DNA of 64,000 bases from Flavobacterium sp. HBTb2-11-1 (GCF_009826975.1 NZ_WUMO01000008.1:1-64000); one strand, 5' to 3'. Positions 17,876-27,463 are shown, counted from the stretch's first letter. Numbers and translations: made by a program. Notes: generated by a model from the letters alone, not told the origin.

Positions 17876-17903
17876 TTGCATAATGAAAAAAAATGTACTT
17901 TTG
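17876..17903 (+). promoter_or_regulatory. Promoter of the LacI regulator gene
   Basis: TTG (17876-17878), a 17-base spacer and TACTTTTG (17896-17903) match the Bacteroidota -33/-7 pattern exactly. The ATG at 17934 follows about 30 bases later. Confidence 0.65.
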
Positions 17904-17933
17904 TTTAAAAATAATTCGATAAACTTTTTTTGA

Positions 17934-18962
17934 ATGAGTGAAAAAGTAACTATTTACGATATTGCTGAAAAATTAAACATCACAGCTGCAACAGTTTCCA
18001 GAGCGTTAAACAATAATCCTAAAATAAAGGAGGCGACGCGTGAGCTAGTTATCAAGACTGCTGCTGCGATGAATTATAAGCAAAATAAATTGGCTCTAGC
18101 TTTAAAGAGTGGCCGAAGTAATAATATCGGAGTTATTGTGCCGCGTATTGATAGCAATTTTTTCGCCTCGGTGATTCGAGGAATTGAAGAAGAGCTTTAT
18201 CCCCACGGTTATCAGGTTATTATCTGTCAGACTCATGAAAGCATCAAAAGAGAAAATGAAAATCTTCATACACTCGTAGACGCGCAGGTCGACGGTATCA
18301 TGATGTCTGTTACCGGAATTTCAGACGAGAATGACAGCGCTTTTAGAAATGTATTAGAAAAAAATGTACCACTGATATTTTTTGATAGAAGCAAACATAT
18401 TGACGGTGTGAGTTCTGTAACGATAAATGACTTCAAAGGTGGTTATTTGGCCACAAAACATTTAATCGATGAGGGCTGCAGAAACATTGCTCATTTCTCT
18501 GGAGACCAATCGTTGGACATCTTTAAAAATAGATTTTTGGGATACAAACAAGCCTTATTAGACAGCGGACTTGATTTTAAAGAAGAATACGTTATTTATA
18601 CCAAAAGTAGCGTTGACGCAGGTAAAGAATCGGTTGACAAACTTTTACAATTGCAAACTCCTCCTGATGCTATTTTTTCTTCGAGTGATTTTGCTGCATT
18701 GGGTGCCATACAAGAATTAAAAGAAAGAAATATCAGCATTCCAAGTGAGTTTTGTGTTGCGGGTTTCAGTAACGAGCCTTTTACTAAATTCATGGAATTA
18801 TCGATTACTTCTGTAGATCAGTCACCGCTTGAAATGGGAAGAATGTCTGCCCGCGTTTTCTTAGAACAAGTCGACAAAACAGATGCGATCAAAATTGAAA
18901 AAAAGGTAGTTCTAGCACCAGAATTACATATTCGTAAATCTTCTACGAGAACTAATTTTTAA
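17934..18962 (+). CDS. LacI-family regulator of pectin/uronate genes
   Basis: A 342-residue LacI/GalR repressor. The N-terminal helix-turn-helix and hinge (about 5-60) include YDIAEKLNITAATVSRALNN. The rest is a periplasmic-binding-protein-like sensor domain starting at SNNIGVIVPRIDSNFFASVI, with FFDRSKHIDGVSSVTINDFKGGYLA-type ligand-pocket segments. It is divergent from the pectin locus. Palindromes with the CG-centred TAATCGATTNCA core are found at the PUL, kduI and exuT promoters, so it most likely controls all three and responds to a uronate-pathway intermediate (inference; the role is analogous to KdgR). The ATG at 17934 fits the promoter. Confidence 0.9.
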   Translation: MSEKVTIYDIAEKLNITAATVSRALNNNPKIKEATRELVIKTAAAMNYKQNKLALALKSGRSNNIGVIVPRIDSNFFASVIRGIEEELYPHGYQVIICQTHESIKRENENLHTLVDAQVDGIMMSVTGISDENDSAFRNVLEKNVPLIFFDRSKHIDGVSSVTINDFKGGYLATKHLIDEGCRNIAHFSGDQSLDIFKNRFLGYKQALLDSGLDFKEEYVIYTKSSVDAGKESVDKLLQLQTPPDAIFSSSDFAALGAIQELKERNISIPSEFCVAGFSNEPFTKFMELSITSVDQSPLEMGRMSARVFLEQVDKTDAIKIEKKVVLAPELHIRKSSTRTNF

Positions 18963-18989
18963 TTTTTTTTTCACCATATAAGTTATATA

Positions 18990-19017
18990 AGCTCATTTTT
19001 AGAATGGGCTTTTTTTT
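18990..19017 (+). terminator. Terminator of the lacI gene
   Basis: The stem AGCTCAT / ATGGGCT, with one G-T wobble, is followed by eight T. It lies 27 bases after the lacI stop codon. Confidence 0.75.
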
Positions 19018-19140
19018 GCAAGCTCCTCTGGAGCTTTATGTTGTAGCCGTTAACCTTTTGCTATAATATTTCGCTTCTCCGAGGCTTTCTCTAAAAACAA
19101 GAGACAAACTACTGTACATCTCTATAGATAAACCTAACAC

Positions 19141-19169
19141 AAAAAAAGACGCACCATATTGTGCGTCTT
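19141..19169 (-). terminator. Terminator of the uronate operon
   Basis: The inverted repeat AAGACGCAC / GTGCGTCTT with a short loop is followed on the minus strand by a run of T. It lies about 50 bases beyond the uxaA stop codon and faces the lacI terminator across a convergent junction. Confidence 0.8.
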
Positions 19170-19218
19170 CTATATAAACCTTTGTCACTTTGTCCTTAGA
19201 ACCTTAGCACCTAAAAAA

Positions 19219-20841
19219 CTACAATGACACCCCTCTTTTCCAAGGAATAAAATCGTTTTGATTCAAAATAGCTGCTTTTGTTTTAATGTTACCACTGGCA
19301 ACGTCAATAATGAATTCTAACATTTCGTCAGCCATCTCATCAATAGTTTTTTCACCTGTAATAATTCCACCAGTATCAATATCAATAATGTCAGACATTT
19401 TGTTTGCTAACTGTGTGTTTGATGAAATCTTTACAACTGGAGCAATCGGGTTTCCTGTTGGAGTTCCTAAACCTGTTGTAAACAATACCATATTGGCTCC
19501 AGAACCTACCATTGCAGTAGTACATTCTACGTCATTTCCTGGTGTACATAACAATGTAAAACCTGGTTCGCTAATATATTCTCCATAATCGTAAACGCCT
19601 GTAATAGGCGATGTTCCACCTTTTTTAGCAGCACCAGCCGATTTCATAGCATCTGTAATCAAACCGTCTTTAATGTTACCTGGAGAAGGATTCATATCAA
19701 ATCCTGAACCTGCATCCACAACTGTTTTTTCGTACCATTGCATTAAATCTAAGAAACGTTTTCCGTCCTTATCATCTATACAACGATTTACTAATTCCTG
19801 TTCTACTCCACATAATTCAGGAAATTCAGAAAGAATTGTAGTTCCTCCCAAAGCAACTAAATGATCTGATAACACTCCCAATGTTGGGTTTGCAGAAATT
19901 CCAGAGAATCCGTCAGATCCACCGCACTCTAAACCAATTCTTAGTTTAGATAATGGAGCTGGCTCTCTCTTAATTTCGTTTGCTTTTTTAATCGCTTCGA
20001 AAGTGTCTTTTACCACACTGCTTAACATCGTTTCAATTGTCCCGATAGACTGCTGATCGTAAATTAAAACAGGTTTTTTACTGTTTGGATTAATCGCATC
20101 TAAAGCTTCTTTGAAAATTGAAATCTGAAGATTTTGACATCCTAAACTCAACACAGTTGCTCCAGCCACGTTTGGATTATTTACATAACCAGCCAAAAGT
20201 TTAGCTAAACTATGAGAATCCTGACGAATTCCACCACAACCTCCTTGGTGCGTGATGAATTTAACTTCAATATTATTGAACAAGTTTGCATCGTTTGAAG
20301 CTTCTTGATTTCCCGCTCCACCTGTTTCTGATTTTACCAAAGAACGCAACAATAATTGGTAATCGTTTTCTTTTGGTTTCATCAATTCTTTCTCAAAAAT
20401 ATCTTTTAAGATTTCGATGTTTCTATTTTCACAAAAAACTAATGGAAAAAACAACCATACATTTTCTGTTCCAACCTGTCCATCTTCTCTATGATAGCCC
20501 TGCCACGTTCTGTCTTTCCATTTATCAACATTAGGAGCTGTCCAGCCAATGGTTTCCGTTTTACCAGTAACTTTATCACTTTCGTGTTTTACGTTAGCAG
20601 TAGAAAGCAATCCGCCTTTTTCAATTCTTGCACTTGCTTTTCCAACCAAAACACCGTACATAATGATTCTATCCCCTACATTAAAAGGAACCATTGCAAT
20701 CTTATGTTTCATTTTTACATCAGACTCTACTGTAATTGATTGTCCTTCAAAATCAATCACTTCGCCTGCAGTAAGATCCACCAAAGCAACCGCAACATTG
20801 TCGGTCGGGTGAACTTTTATTAATTTTTTCTGCGTTGCCAT
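19219..20841 (-). CDS. uxaA: Altronate dehydratase
   Basis: Converts D-altronate to 2-keto-3-deoxygluconate in the cytoplasm, the third step of the galacturonate isomerase pathway. The 540-residue protein has an N-terminal SAF-like domain (about 1-95: IKVHPTDNVAVALVDL), the family hallmark GYHREDGQVGTENVWLFFP (about 115-133), and the C-terminal catalytic region with THQGGCGG, LGCQNLQ, LRIGLECGGSDGFSGISANP and LLCTPGNDVE. Cysteine-rich GGCGG and ECGGSDG motifs fit the metal site of this family. It is last in the kduI-to-uxaA operon, 38 bases after uxaB, and is followed by a strong terminator. Confidence 0.95.
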   Translation of the reverse strand: MATQKKLIKVHPTDNVAVALVDLTAGEVIDFEGQSITVESDVKMKHKIAMVPFNVGDRIIMYGVLVGKASARIEKGGLLSTANVKHESDKVTGKTETIGWTAPNVDKWKDRTWQGYHREDGQVGTENVWLFFPLVFCENRNIEILKDIFEKELMKPKENDYQLLLRSLVKSETGGAGNQEASNDANLFNNIEVKFITHQGGCGGIRQDSHSLAKLLAGYVNNPNVAGATVLSLGCQNLQISIFKEALDAINPNSKKPVLIYDQQSIGTIETMLSSVVKDTFEAIKKANEIKREPAPLSKLRIGLECGGSDGFSGISANPTLGVLSDHLVALGGTTILSEFPELCGVEQELVNRCIDDKDGKRFLDLMQWYEKTVVDAGSGFDMNPSPGNIKDGLITDAMKSAGAAKKGGTSPITGVYDYGEYISEPGFTLLCTPGNDVECTTAMVGSGANMVLFTTGLGTPTGNPIAPVVKISSNTQLANKMSDIIDIDTGGIITGEKTIDEMADEMLEFIIDVASGNIKTKAAILNQNDFIPWKRGVSL

Positions 20842-20879
20842 AATTAACCTTTGTTCTTTGTTCTTTTTGTTGTGTTTTC

Positions 20880-22328
20880 TTATTTTATTCTTTCTTGAAA
20901 CTTAGCAAAACCAGCTTCAATTCCGTTTGAATCTATTTCTTCCAAAGCAATTGTGATTGCTCTTGTTAAACCAGGAATTTCTGTTAAATCCTCATCCCAG
21001 AAATTTTTGTTTTGCAATGTCAAACGAGCAATTTTTTCGTAATCGTCAGACTTCCAAAGTCCGTTGAAGAATGTTGTAATGTCTTCGCTATCGTTAACCG
21101 GTAAATCTTGTCCGTTCCAAGTTCCTTTGTAGAAACGAATTAAAGCTGCAAAAGCAAAAGTCAAATGAACCGGAAGTTTTCCGTGAACATCTACATATCC
21201 TGTTAAACTTGGCAATACGCGAACTTTAAATTTAGAAATCGAGTTTAAAGCGATTGAAGACAATAAATGCTTGATGAATGGATTTCTGAAACGGTCTAAA
21301 ATCTCTTCTGAGAAACTCGCCAATTCTGCTTTATCCATGTTTAAAGTTTCATTGATTTCTTCAAACAAAGCTTTATTGATAAAATCTCCTGTAAACGGAT
21401 TATCTACAGTTTCTTTTACTGTTTCGTTTCCGTAAAGCAACGAGAATGGCACCATTGCAGTATGTGCTCCGTTAAGGATTCTCACTTTACGAGTTCTGTA
21501 CGGCTGCATATCAGAAATGATTTTTACATCTAAATCTGTTTTGTCAAACGGCAATTTTGCTTTCAATTTATCATCACCTTCGATAACCCATAAAAAGAAA
21601 GTTTCTGCACTTACAATCAAATCATCTTTGTAATCTAATTGTGCATTGTATTCTTCAATTTGATCTTTCGGATAACCTGGAACAATTCTGTCAACCAATG
21701 TATTATGCCAAGAACAGCTGTTGGTTAACCAAGCCTCAAATTCTGCTCCTAATTTCCAGTCAGCACTATATTTGAAAACAATTTCTTTTAAAGTATCAGA
21801 GTTGTAATTGATTAATTCGCAAGGAATAATGGTCAATCCTTTATCTGCAACACCATTAAAATGTTTGAATCTTTCGTGAAGTAAAACAGTTAGTTTTGCA
21901 GGGAAAGAAACCGGTGGCTGCATGGTTGGCAAATCTGAAGCGATATATTCGATACCCGCTTCAGTTGTATTAGAAATAATAAAAGCTAACTCTTCTTCTT
22001 TAGCCAAAGCTAAATAATCTTGAAAAGAAGCATACGGATCAATTGCTTTTACAATATTAGTAATCAATTCTTTTTCCTGAATTTCCTCACCTTTTTTAAC
22101 TCCTTTCATAAACAAAGTATACAATCCGTCCTGCGCATTGATCATGTTTACCAAACCTTTGTCAATTGGCTGCACCACTGCAATACCAGCATTAAAATCA
22201 GCATTTTGATTCAATTTCTGAATGGCATATTCAACAAAAGCTCTCAAGAAGTTTCCTTCTCCAAATTGCACGATTTTAATTGGAAGTTTTTCTGTAAGTC
22301 CTGCGTTTGATCTGTTTATTTTTTCCAT
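20880..22328 (-). CDS. uxaB: Tagaturonate reductase (altronate oxidoreductase)
   Basis: NADH-dependent reduction of D-tagaturonate to D-altronate, step two of galacturonate catabolism. The 482-residue length is standard. The nucleotide-binding segment is KIVQFGEGNFLRAFVEYAI (about 18-36), and mannitol-dehydrogenase-family residues appear in VRILNGAHTAMVPFSLLYG and RFRNPFIKHLLSSIALNSISKFKVR with the catalytic Lys region. It is separated from the upstream kdgA gene by 219 bases that could fold into a hairpin, and is followed closely by uxaA. Confidence 0.94.
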   Translation of the reverse strand: MEKINRSNAGLTEKLPIKIVQFGEGNFLRAFVEYAIQKLNQNADFNAGIAVVQPIDKGLVNMINAQDGLYTLFMKGVKKGEEIQEKELITNIVKAIDPYASFQDYLALAKEEELAFIISNTTEAGIEYIASDLPTMQPPVSFPAKLTVLLHERFKHFNGVADKGLTIIPCELINYNSDTLKEIVFKYSADWKLGAEFEAWLTNSCSWHNTLVDRIVPGYPKDQIEEYNAQLDYKDDLIVSAETFFLWVIEGDDKLKAKLPFDKTDLDVKIISDMQPYRTRKVRILNGAHTAMVPFSLLYGNETVKETVDNPFTGDFINKALFEEINETLNMDKAELASFSEEILDRFRNPFIKHLLSSIALNSISKFKVRVLPSLTGYVDVHGKLPVHLTFAFAALIRFYKGTWNGQDLPVNDSEDITTFFNGLWKSDDYEKIARLTLQNKNFWDEDLTEIPGLTRAITIALEEIDSNGIEAGFAKFQERIK

Positions 22329-22408
22329 TTTGATTTACTTCTTTAATCTGTTATAAATAACCATTTATAACCTTAACTCTCTATTTCTGCCTTTAAAATT
22401 GCAAAAGA

Positions 22409-22481
22409 AACATTACACCCGATTGGATAAAATAAAGCCGGCTGTGAGGAATGGCTAGCTAAATTTTTCAAGCGTAATGTT
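22409..22481 (-). other. Nested inverted repeat between kdgA and uxaB
   Basis: The outer arms AACATTAC / GTAATGTT (22409-22416 and 22474-22481) enclose inner arms AGCCGGC / GCTAGCT (22436-22442 and 22454-22460, one mismatch) around an 11-base loop. On the minus-strand transcript this is a two-tier hairpin in the only long gap of the seven-gene operon. It might be an mRNA-processing or regulatory structure, or a small repeat element. Confidence 0.4.
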
Positions 22482-22547
22482 CAATTACAATCTCTAAAAA
22501 TCTAAAAAACTTATAAAATAAGGAGTCAGGCATGATTACCCCTTAAT

Positions 22548-23216
22548 CTATTTTCTAATATCTTTTATAATGTCAAGAACCTGTTTTACTTTTGCACTTA
22601 AACCATCGAAGTCTTTCTGGTCTAATATATCTTTTGAAATTAATTGCGAACCTAAACCAACACACGTTGCTCCTGCATTCAGCCATGAACTTAAACTTTC
22701 TTTTGTTGGATAAACTCCTCCTGTCGGCATAATATTCGTCCAAGGGCACGGACCTTTTATGGCTTTAATAAATTCTGGTCCGTAAGTATCAGCTGGAAAT
22801 AATTTCACAATTTCACAGCCTAATTCTTCTGCTCTTGCTATTTCTGTCAAAGTACCGCAACCTGGTGACCAAAGCACTTTTCTGCGATTACAAGCTATAG
22901 CTATATCTTCTCTAAAAACTGGAGTCACAATAAAATTTGCTCCTAAACTCATATACAAAGAAGCCGAAGCCGCGTCTGTAATAGAACCTACTCCTAAAAT
23001 CATTCCTGGAAGTTCTGCTAAAGCATATTTATTTAAAGCACCGAAAACTTCATGAGCAAAATCGCCTCTGCTCGTAAATTCCATTAATCTGGAACCTCCA
23101 TCATAACACGCTTTTAAAACTTTTTTACTTAGTTCGATATCAGAATGAAAAAACAACGGGACCATCCCGTTTTCTTTCATGGTCTGAGCTACTTCAATTC
23201 GTGAATATTTTGCCAT
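22548..23216 (-). CDS. kdgA: 2-keto-3-deoxy-6-phosphogluconate aldolase
   Basis: Cleaves KDPG to pyruvate and glyceraldehyde-3-phosphate, the last step of uronate catabolism. The 222-residue TIM-barrel protein has the family's catalytic Glu in RLMEFTSRGD (about 40-49), the Schiff-base Lys in CEIVKLFPADTYGPEFIKA, and phosphate-binding MPTGGVYPTKESLSSWLNAGATCVG. It is slightly longer than E. coli Eda, as is common in Bacteroidota. It starts 11 bases after kdgK ends and is clearly co-transcribed with it. Confidence 0.94.
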   Translation of the reverse strand: MAKYSRIEVAQTMKENGMVPLFFHSDIELSKKVLKACYDGGSRLMEFTSRGDFAHEVFGALNKYALAELPGMILGVGSITDAASASLYMSLGANFIVTPVFREDIAIACNRRKVLWSPGCGTLTEIARAEELGCEIVKLFPADTYGPEFIKAIKGPCPWTNIMPTGGVYPTKESLSSWLNAGATCVGLGSQLISKDILDQKDFDGLSAKVKQVLDIIKDIRK

Positions 23217-23227
23217 TTTTATATTTC

Positions 23228-24247
23228 TTATCTTGATACTAATGCAGAACCATCACCATCAATCATATTTTCAACTTCTTTTAAGGTAACCAAGTTGTAA
23301 TCTCCAGCAATTGTATGTTTTAAACAACAAGCTGCAACTGCAAAATCTAAAGCTCTTTGGTTATTATTGTATTCCAACAAACCGTAGATTAATCCGCCCA
23401 TAAAGGCATCTCCACTTCCAACGCGGTCTACAACTGGCGTAACTTCTTTAACTGCTGCACTGTAAATCGCTTTTCCGTCATATAAAATTCCGCCAATTCT
23501 TTGATGCGAAGCGCTAACAGAATAACGCAGTGTTGTTGCTGCCACTTTCAGACTCGGAATCAATTCGAACAATTTATCATATACCGCTGGAAGTGATTTT
23601 TCATCCTGATAATTCGGATTCACTTTTGGAATTCCCAACATGAAATACGCTGTATCAATATCTCCTAAAATTACATTGCTATATTTCAGCATTTCTGGCA
23701 TAACCTCGCTCGGAGTTTTTCCATATTGCCAAAGTTTTGATCTATAGTTTAAATCGCATGAAATTTTAATTCCTTTTTTGTGAGCGACTTTAATTGCTTC
23801 TAAACAAGCTTCGCCCGCACTTTCTGAAATTGCTGGCGTAATGCCGCTCCAGTGAAACCATTCTGCACCTTCCAAAACCTTTTCCCAGTCCACCTGCCCT
23901 TTTTGTATAGTCGACATGGCGCTGTGAGCACGATCATATACTACATTGCTTCCGCGCGTTCCTGCACCTGTTTCTAAGAAATAAATTCCTAAACGTTCTC
24001 CTCCATAAACAATGTTTTTAGATTCAACATTCATTTTTCTGATTTCTTTCAATGCAGAAAAACCAATTTCATTTTCAGGCAGTCTGGTAACAAATTCAGC
24101 ATTTACACCATAATTTGCCAAAGAAACACATACGTTAAATTCACCGCCACCATAAGTAGCACCAAATGCTATAGATTGCGAAAAACGCAAATGTCTTTCT
24201 GTTGATAAACGCAACATGATTTCTCCAAATGCAACTACTCTACTCAT
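23228..24247 (-). CDS. kdgK: 2-keto-3-deoxygluconate kinase
   Basis: Phosphorylates KDG to KDPG with ATP in the cytoplasm. It is a PfkB-family kinase of 339 residues from the chosen start (MSRVVAFGEIML); an in-frame ATG eight codons upstream (top end 24271) gives 347 residues but adds a weak leader not expected for the family. Family features are the N-terminal AFGEIMLRLS, GGGEFNVCVSLANYG sugar-binding loop, and C-terminal DRVGSGDAFMGGLIYGL containing the catalytic Asp of GSGDAF. It lies immediately before kdgA and about 100 bases after uxaC in the uronate operon, where the isomerase and lyase branches meet. Confidence 0.93.
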   Translation of the reverse strand: MSRVVAFGEIMLRLSTERHLRFSQSIAFGATYGGGEFNVCVSLANYGVNAEFVTRLPENEIGFSALKEIRKMNVESKNIVYGGERLGIYFLETGAGTRGSNVVYDRAHSAMSTIQKGQVDWEKVLEGAEWFHWSGITPAISESAGEACLEAIKVAHKKGIKISCDLNYRSKLWQYGKTPSEVMPEMLKYSNVILGDIDTAYFMLGIPKVNPNYQDEKSLPAVYDKLFELIPSLKVAATTLRYSVSASHQRIGGILYDGKAIYSAAVKEVTPVVDRVGSGDAFMGGLIYGLLEYNNNQRALDFAVAACCLKHTIAGDYNLVTLKEVENMIDGDGSALVSR

Positions 24248-24372
24248 ACTATCTTTTTTATATTTTACCATTAAGAGATTATGAAAATTAAGCTTAACTT
24301 ATCTTTATTATTTAAGTAACTACTTATTAGAGCAAAAACTTAATTTTCTTAATGTCTGAATGGTTAGAAAAA

Positions 24373-25773
24373 TTAAAACTTAAAATATTCTTTAGCGTTG
24401 TTGTATGAAATATCAGAAACTAATTTTCCGATCCATTCCATATCGTTTGGAAGTTCGCCACGTTTGATTTCGTCTCCCAAAAGATTACACAAAATACGTC
24501 TGAAATATTCGTGTCTCGGGAAAGACAAGAAACTTCTAGAATCTGTCAGCATTCCAACAAAACAGCTAATTAAGCCCATGTTTGAAAGTGCATTCAATTG
24601 TTTTGTCATTCCATCTTTCTGATCCAAAAACCACCATCCTGAACCAAATTGCACCTTTCCGCGAACGCTTCCGTCGTTGAAATTTCCAATCATCGTTGCC
24701 ATAACTTCGTTATCAGCAGGATTTAGGTTGTAGATAATCGTTTTGGTCAATTTATCTTTACTGTCTAAAGCATTTAAGAAAGCAGATAATTTTTGTGCTT
24801 GAGGATAATCTCCAATAGAATCCCACCCTGTATCTGGGCCTAAGATTCTGTGCATACGAGCGTTGTTGTTACGCAATGCACCTAAGTGAAATTGCTGTAC
24901 CCATCCAAACTCATGATAGGTTTCTGATAAGAAAACTAAAATGGCACTATGGAATTTTAAAACCTCTTCTGGAGACAACTCTCCATTTTCTCTTTTCTTT
25001 TTGAAAATCGCATTGATTTCACTTTCTGTAAAGTTTTCAAAATCAATTTGATTCAATCCATGATCACTTAATTTACATCCGTTTGCATTAAAGAATTCGA
25101 TTCTTTTTCGTAAAGCAGACTGTAAATCAGCATACGTGTTAATTGCAATACCGGACACATCCCCTAATGTGTCCAGATATGCATTATAACCATCATTAGA
25201 AATTAAGATGGCTTTATCAGGTCTGAAAGCCGTACTCATTTTAATTCCAGTCGAATTATTTGCGAATTTTTGGTGAAATTCTAAAGAGTCGATTGGATCT
25301 TCTGTAGTACAAACCAATTCAGCGTTTACTTTTTTAAGAAGATTTTGCGTGCTGTACGCCTGAGAATTTATTTTCTCAGAAGTTTCTATATAAATTTTCT
25401 CAGCCGACTTTTCATTCAATAAATCATAAATATCAAAATAACGAGCCAATTCTAAATGCGTCCAGTGATACAACGGATTACGCATAGTGTACGGAACAGT
25501 TTTTCCCCAGTTTAAGAATTTATCTTTATCTGAACCATTTCCTGTTACAAACTGCTCGTTGATTCCCAAAGTACGCATTGCACGCCATTTGTAGTGGTCA
25601 CCATTGATCCAAACTTGAGTAATATTTTCAAAGATTTTATCTTCGGCAATAAACTGCGGATTTAAGTGATTGTGGTAGTCAATAATAGGCTGATTCTTAG
25701 AGTAATTGTGATATAACTCTTCAGCATATTTATTTTCTAATAAAAAATTATCGTTAATGAAAGTCTGGCTCAT
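24373..25773 (-). CDS. uxaC: Glucuronate/galacturonate isomerase
   Basis: Isomerises D-galacturonate to D-tagaturonate and D-glucuronate to D-fructuronate. The 466-residue length is typical. Amidohydrolase-superfamily metal ligands are seen in PIIDYHNHLNPQFIAED (about 29-45), and the family segments HWTHLELARYFDIYDLLNE, LVCTTEDPIDSLEFHQ, FHLGALRNNNARMHRILGPDTGWDSI and LTDSRSFLSFPRHEYFRRILC are all present. It is 24 bases after kduD, within the same operon. Confidence 0.95.
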   Translation of the reverse strand: MSQTFINDNFLLENKYAEELYHNYSKNQPIIDYHNHLNPQFIAEDKIFENITQVWINGDHYKWRAMRTLGINEQFVTGNGSDKDKFLNWGKTVPYTMRNPLYHWTHLELARYFDIYDLLNEKSAEKIYIETSEKINSQAYSTQNLLKKVNAELVCTTEDPIDSLEFHQKFANNSTGIKMSTAFRPDKAILISNDGYNAYLDTLGDVSGIAINTYADLQSALRKRIEFFNANGCKLSDHGLNQIDFENFTESEINAIFKKKRENGELSPEEVLKFHSAILVFLSETYHEFGWVQQFHLGALRNNNARMHRILGPDTGWDSIGDYPQAQKLSAFLNALDSKDKLTKTIIYNLNPADNEVMATMIGNFNDGSVRGKVQFGSGWWFLDQKDGMTKQLNALSNMGLISCFVGMLTDSRSFLSFPRHEYFRRILCNLLGDEIKRGELPNDMEWIGKLVSDISYNNAKEYFKF

Positions 25774-25797
25774 ATCTTTTTAAATATAATTTGAAAA

Positions 25798-26589
25798 TTA
25801 TTCTTCGTTTGAAGGTTTTCCGATTGTGGCAAGGATTCCACCATCTACATATAAAATGTGACCGTTTACAAAATCACTTGCTTTGGAAGATAAAAATATT
25901 GCTGCTCCGGCCAAATCGCTTGGATCTCCCCATTTTGCTGCAGGAGTTCTGCTAATGATAAAATCATTAAACGGATGACCGTCAACTCTAATAGGTTTGG
26001 TTTGCTCTGTGGCAAAATATCCAGGACCAATTCCGTTGATCTGAACATTGTATTTTGCCCATTCTGTTGCCATGTTTTTCGTCAGCATTTTCAAGCCTCC
26101 TTTTGCAGCAGCGTAAGCAGAAACTGTATTTCTTCCTAATTCGCTCATCATAGAGCAAATGTTAATGATTTTTCCTTGTCTTCTTTCAATCATTCCTTTT
26201 GCTACATGCTTAGAAACAATAAACGGACTTACAAGATCAATATCGACTACTTCTCTGAAATCTGAAACTTCCATATCCAGAAGCGGAATTCTTTTAATAA
26301 TTCCAGCGTTATTGATTAAGATATCGATTGGCCCAACTTCGCTTTGAATTTTAGCAACAGCTTCTTTTACTTCTTGTTCTTCTGTTACATTAAATTTGTA
26401 GCCTACTGCATTGATTCCTTCGCCTTTTAATTCTGCTACAGCATTATCAATTTTTTCCTGAGAAGAATTTCCGTTTACCACAATTGTAGCACCTGCCTGA
26501 CCTAATCCTTTTGCCATTGCCATTCCCAGTCCGTGCGTGCTTCCTGTGATAAGGGCAACTTTTCCTTTTATATCAAATAAATTTGTCAT
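25798..26589 (-). CDS. kduD: 2-keto-3-deoxygluconate oxidoreductase, SDR family
   Basis: NAD-dependent reduction of 2,5-diketo-3-deoxygluconate to KDG, completing the unsaturated-uronate branch. The 263-residue short-chain dehydrogenase has the Rossmann motif TGSTHGLGMAMA (about 15-26), NNAGI (about 92-96), catalytic Ser in NICSMMSE and the YAAAK active-site pair (about 160-164). The start codon is separated from the kduI stop by a single base, so the pair is translationally linked. Gluconate 5-dehydrogenases look similar, but the tight pairing with kduI makes kduD the better call. Confidence 0.92.
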   Translation of the reverse strand: MTNLFDIKGKVALITGSTHGLGMAMAKGLGQAGATIVVNGNSSQEKIDNAVAELKGEGINAVGYKFNVTEEQEVKEAVAKIQSEVGPIDILINNAGIIKRIPLLDMEVSDFREVVDIDLVSPFIVSKHVAKGMIERRQGKIINICSMMSELGRNTVSAYAAAKGGLKMLTKNMATEWAKYNVQINGIGPGYFATEQTKPIRVDGHPFNDFIISRTPAAKWGDPSDLAGAAIFLSSKASDFVNGHILYVDGGILATIGKPSNEE

Positions 26590-26590
26590 T

Positions 26591-27430
26591 TTATCTTAAA
26601 TCAGTGATTTTACAAACATCCATATCTCCGTAATCTAAGTTTTCACCGGCCATTCCCCAGATAAATGTATAGTTGCTAGTACCAGAACCTGAGTGAATAG
26701 ACCAAGGCGGAGAAATTACTGCCTGATGATTGTTCATCCAAATATGTCGTGTTTCCTGCGGTTGTCCCATAAAGTGACAAACTGCCTGATCTTGTGGAAT
26801 ATCCAAATAGAAATACACTTCCATTCTACGATCATGTACGTGAGCTGGCATGGTATTCCAAACACTTCCTGGTTTCAATTCTGTCATTCCCATCTGCAAT
26901 TGGCAAGTTGTTACCACGCTTCCAATAATCATTTGGTTTACGGTACGGTGATTTGCCGTTTCCATTGTTCCCAACTGCAATTTATTAGCTTCAGCTAAGC
27001 TTACTTTTTTGGTTGGATAACTAGTGTGCGCTGGTGCAGAGTTTAAATAGAACTTCGCAGGATTGTTTTTGTCATCGCTTTTAAAAACTACTTCTTTATT
27101 TCCTGCTCCGATGTATAGAGCATCTTTAAAACCTAACTCATAAGTTGTTCCTTCTACTACCACAGAACCGCTTCCGCCAACATTGATAATTCCTAATTCT
27201 CTACGCTCCAAAAAATATGGCGCTTTTAAAGGATCGATTGTTTCTAAAACTAAATCTCCTTTTACCGGAACTGCAGAACCTGCAATGTATCTGTCATAAT
27301 GCGAATAAACCAAAACCACTTCATCTTCCTGCATTAAATCATCAATTAAGAATTCTTCTCTCAATTGCTGCGTATCATATTTTTTTACAGCTTCTGGGCT
27401 TGACGCGTATCTTGAACTATATTTTGTCAT
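26591..27430 (-). CDS. kduI: 5-keto-4-deoxyuronate isomerase
   Basis: Isomerises 5-keto-4-deoxyuronate, formed from unsaturated galacturonate released by pectin lyases and GH105, to 2,5-diketo-3-deoxygluconate. The 279-residue cupin protein has the metal-binding motif TMPAHVHDRRMEVYFYLDI (His, His, Glu ligands), then MGQPQETRHIWMNNHQAVISPPWSIHSG carrying the final His. It is the first gene of the uronate operon, with its own LacI-type operator and -7 box directly upstream (27442-27463). Confidence 0.95.
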   Translation of the reverse strand: MTKYSSRYASSPEAVKKYDTQQLREEFLIDDLMQEDEVVLVYSHYDRYIAGSAVPVKGDLVLETIDPLKAPYFLERRELGIINVGGSGSVVVEGTTYELGFKDALYIGAGNKEVVFKSDDKNNPAKFYLNSAPAHTSYPTKKVSLAEANKLQLGTMETANHRTVNQMIIGSVVTTCQLQMGMTELKPGSVWNTMPAHVHDRRMEVYFYLDIPQDQAVCHFMGQPQETRHIWMNNHQAVISPPWSIHSGSGTSNYTFIWGMAGENLDYGDMDVCKITDLR

Positions 27431-27441
27431 AATTTAAATAA

Positions 27442-27463
27442 TGTAATCGATTGCACAAAATTA
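27442..27463 (-). promoter_or_regulatory. kduI promoter -7 box with abutting LacI operator
   Basis: On the minus strand TAATTTTG (27456-27463, exact TAnnTTTG) is followed without a gap by TGCAATCGATTACA (27442-27455). The ATG of kduI begins 11 bases further on. No convincing TTG is present at the -33 position, so the -33 element is weak. The composite matches the PUL and exuT sites. Confidence 0.75.

Noticed and set aside
25798..26589. Gluconate 5-dehydrogenase as the main call for the kduD gene
   Set aside because: Sequence allows it, but the one-base junction with kduI and the uronate operon context favour KduD.
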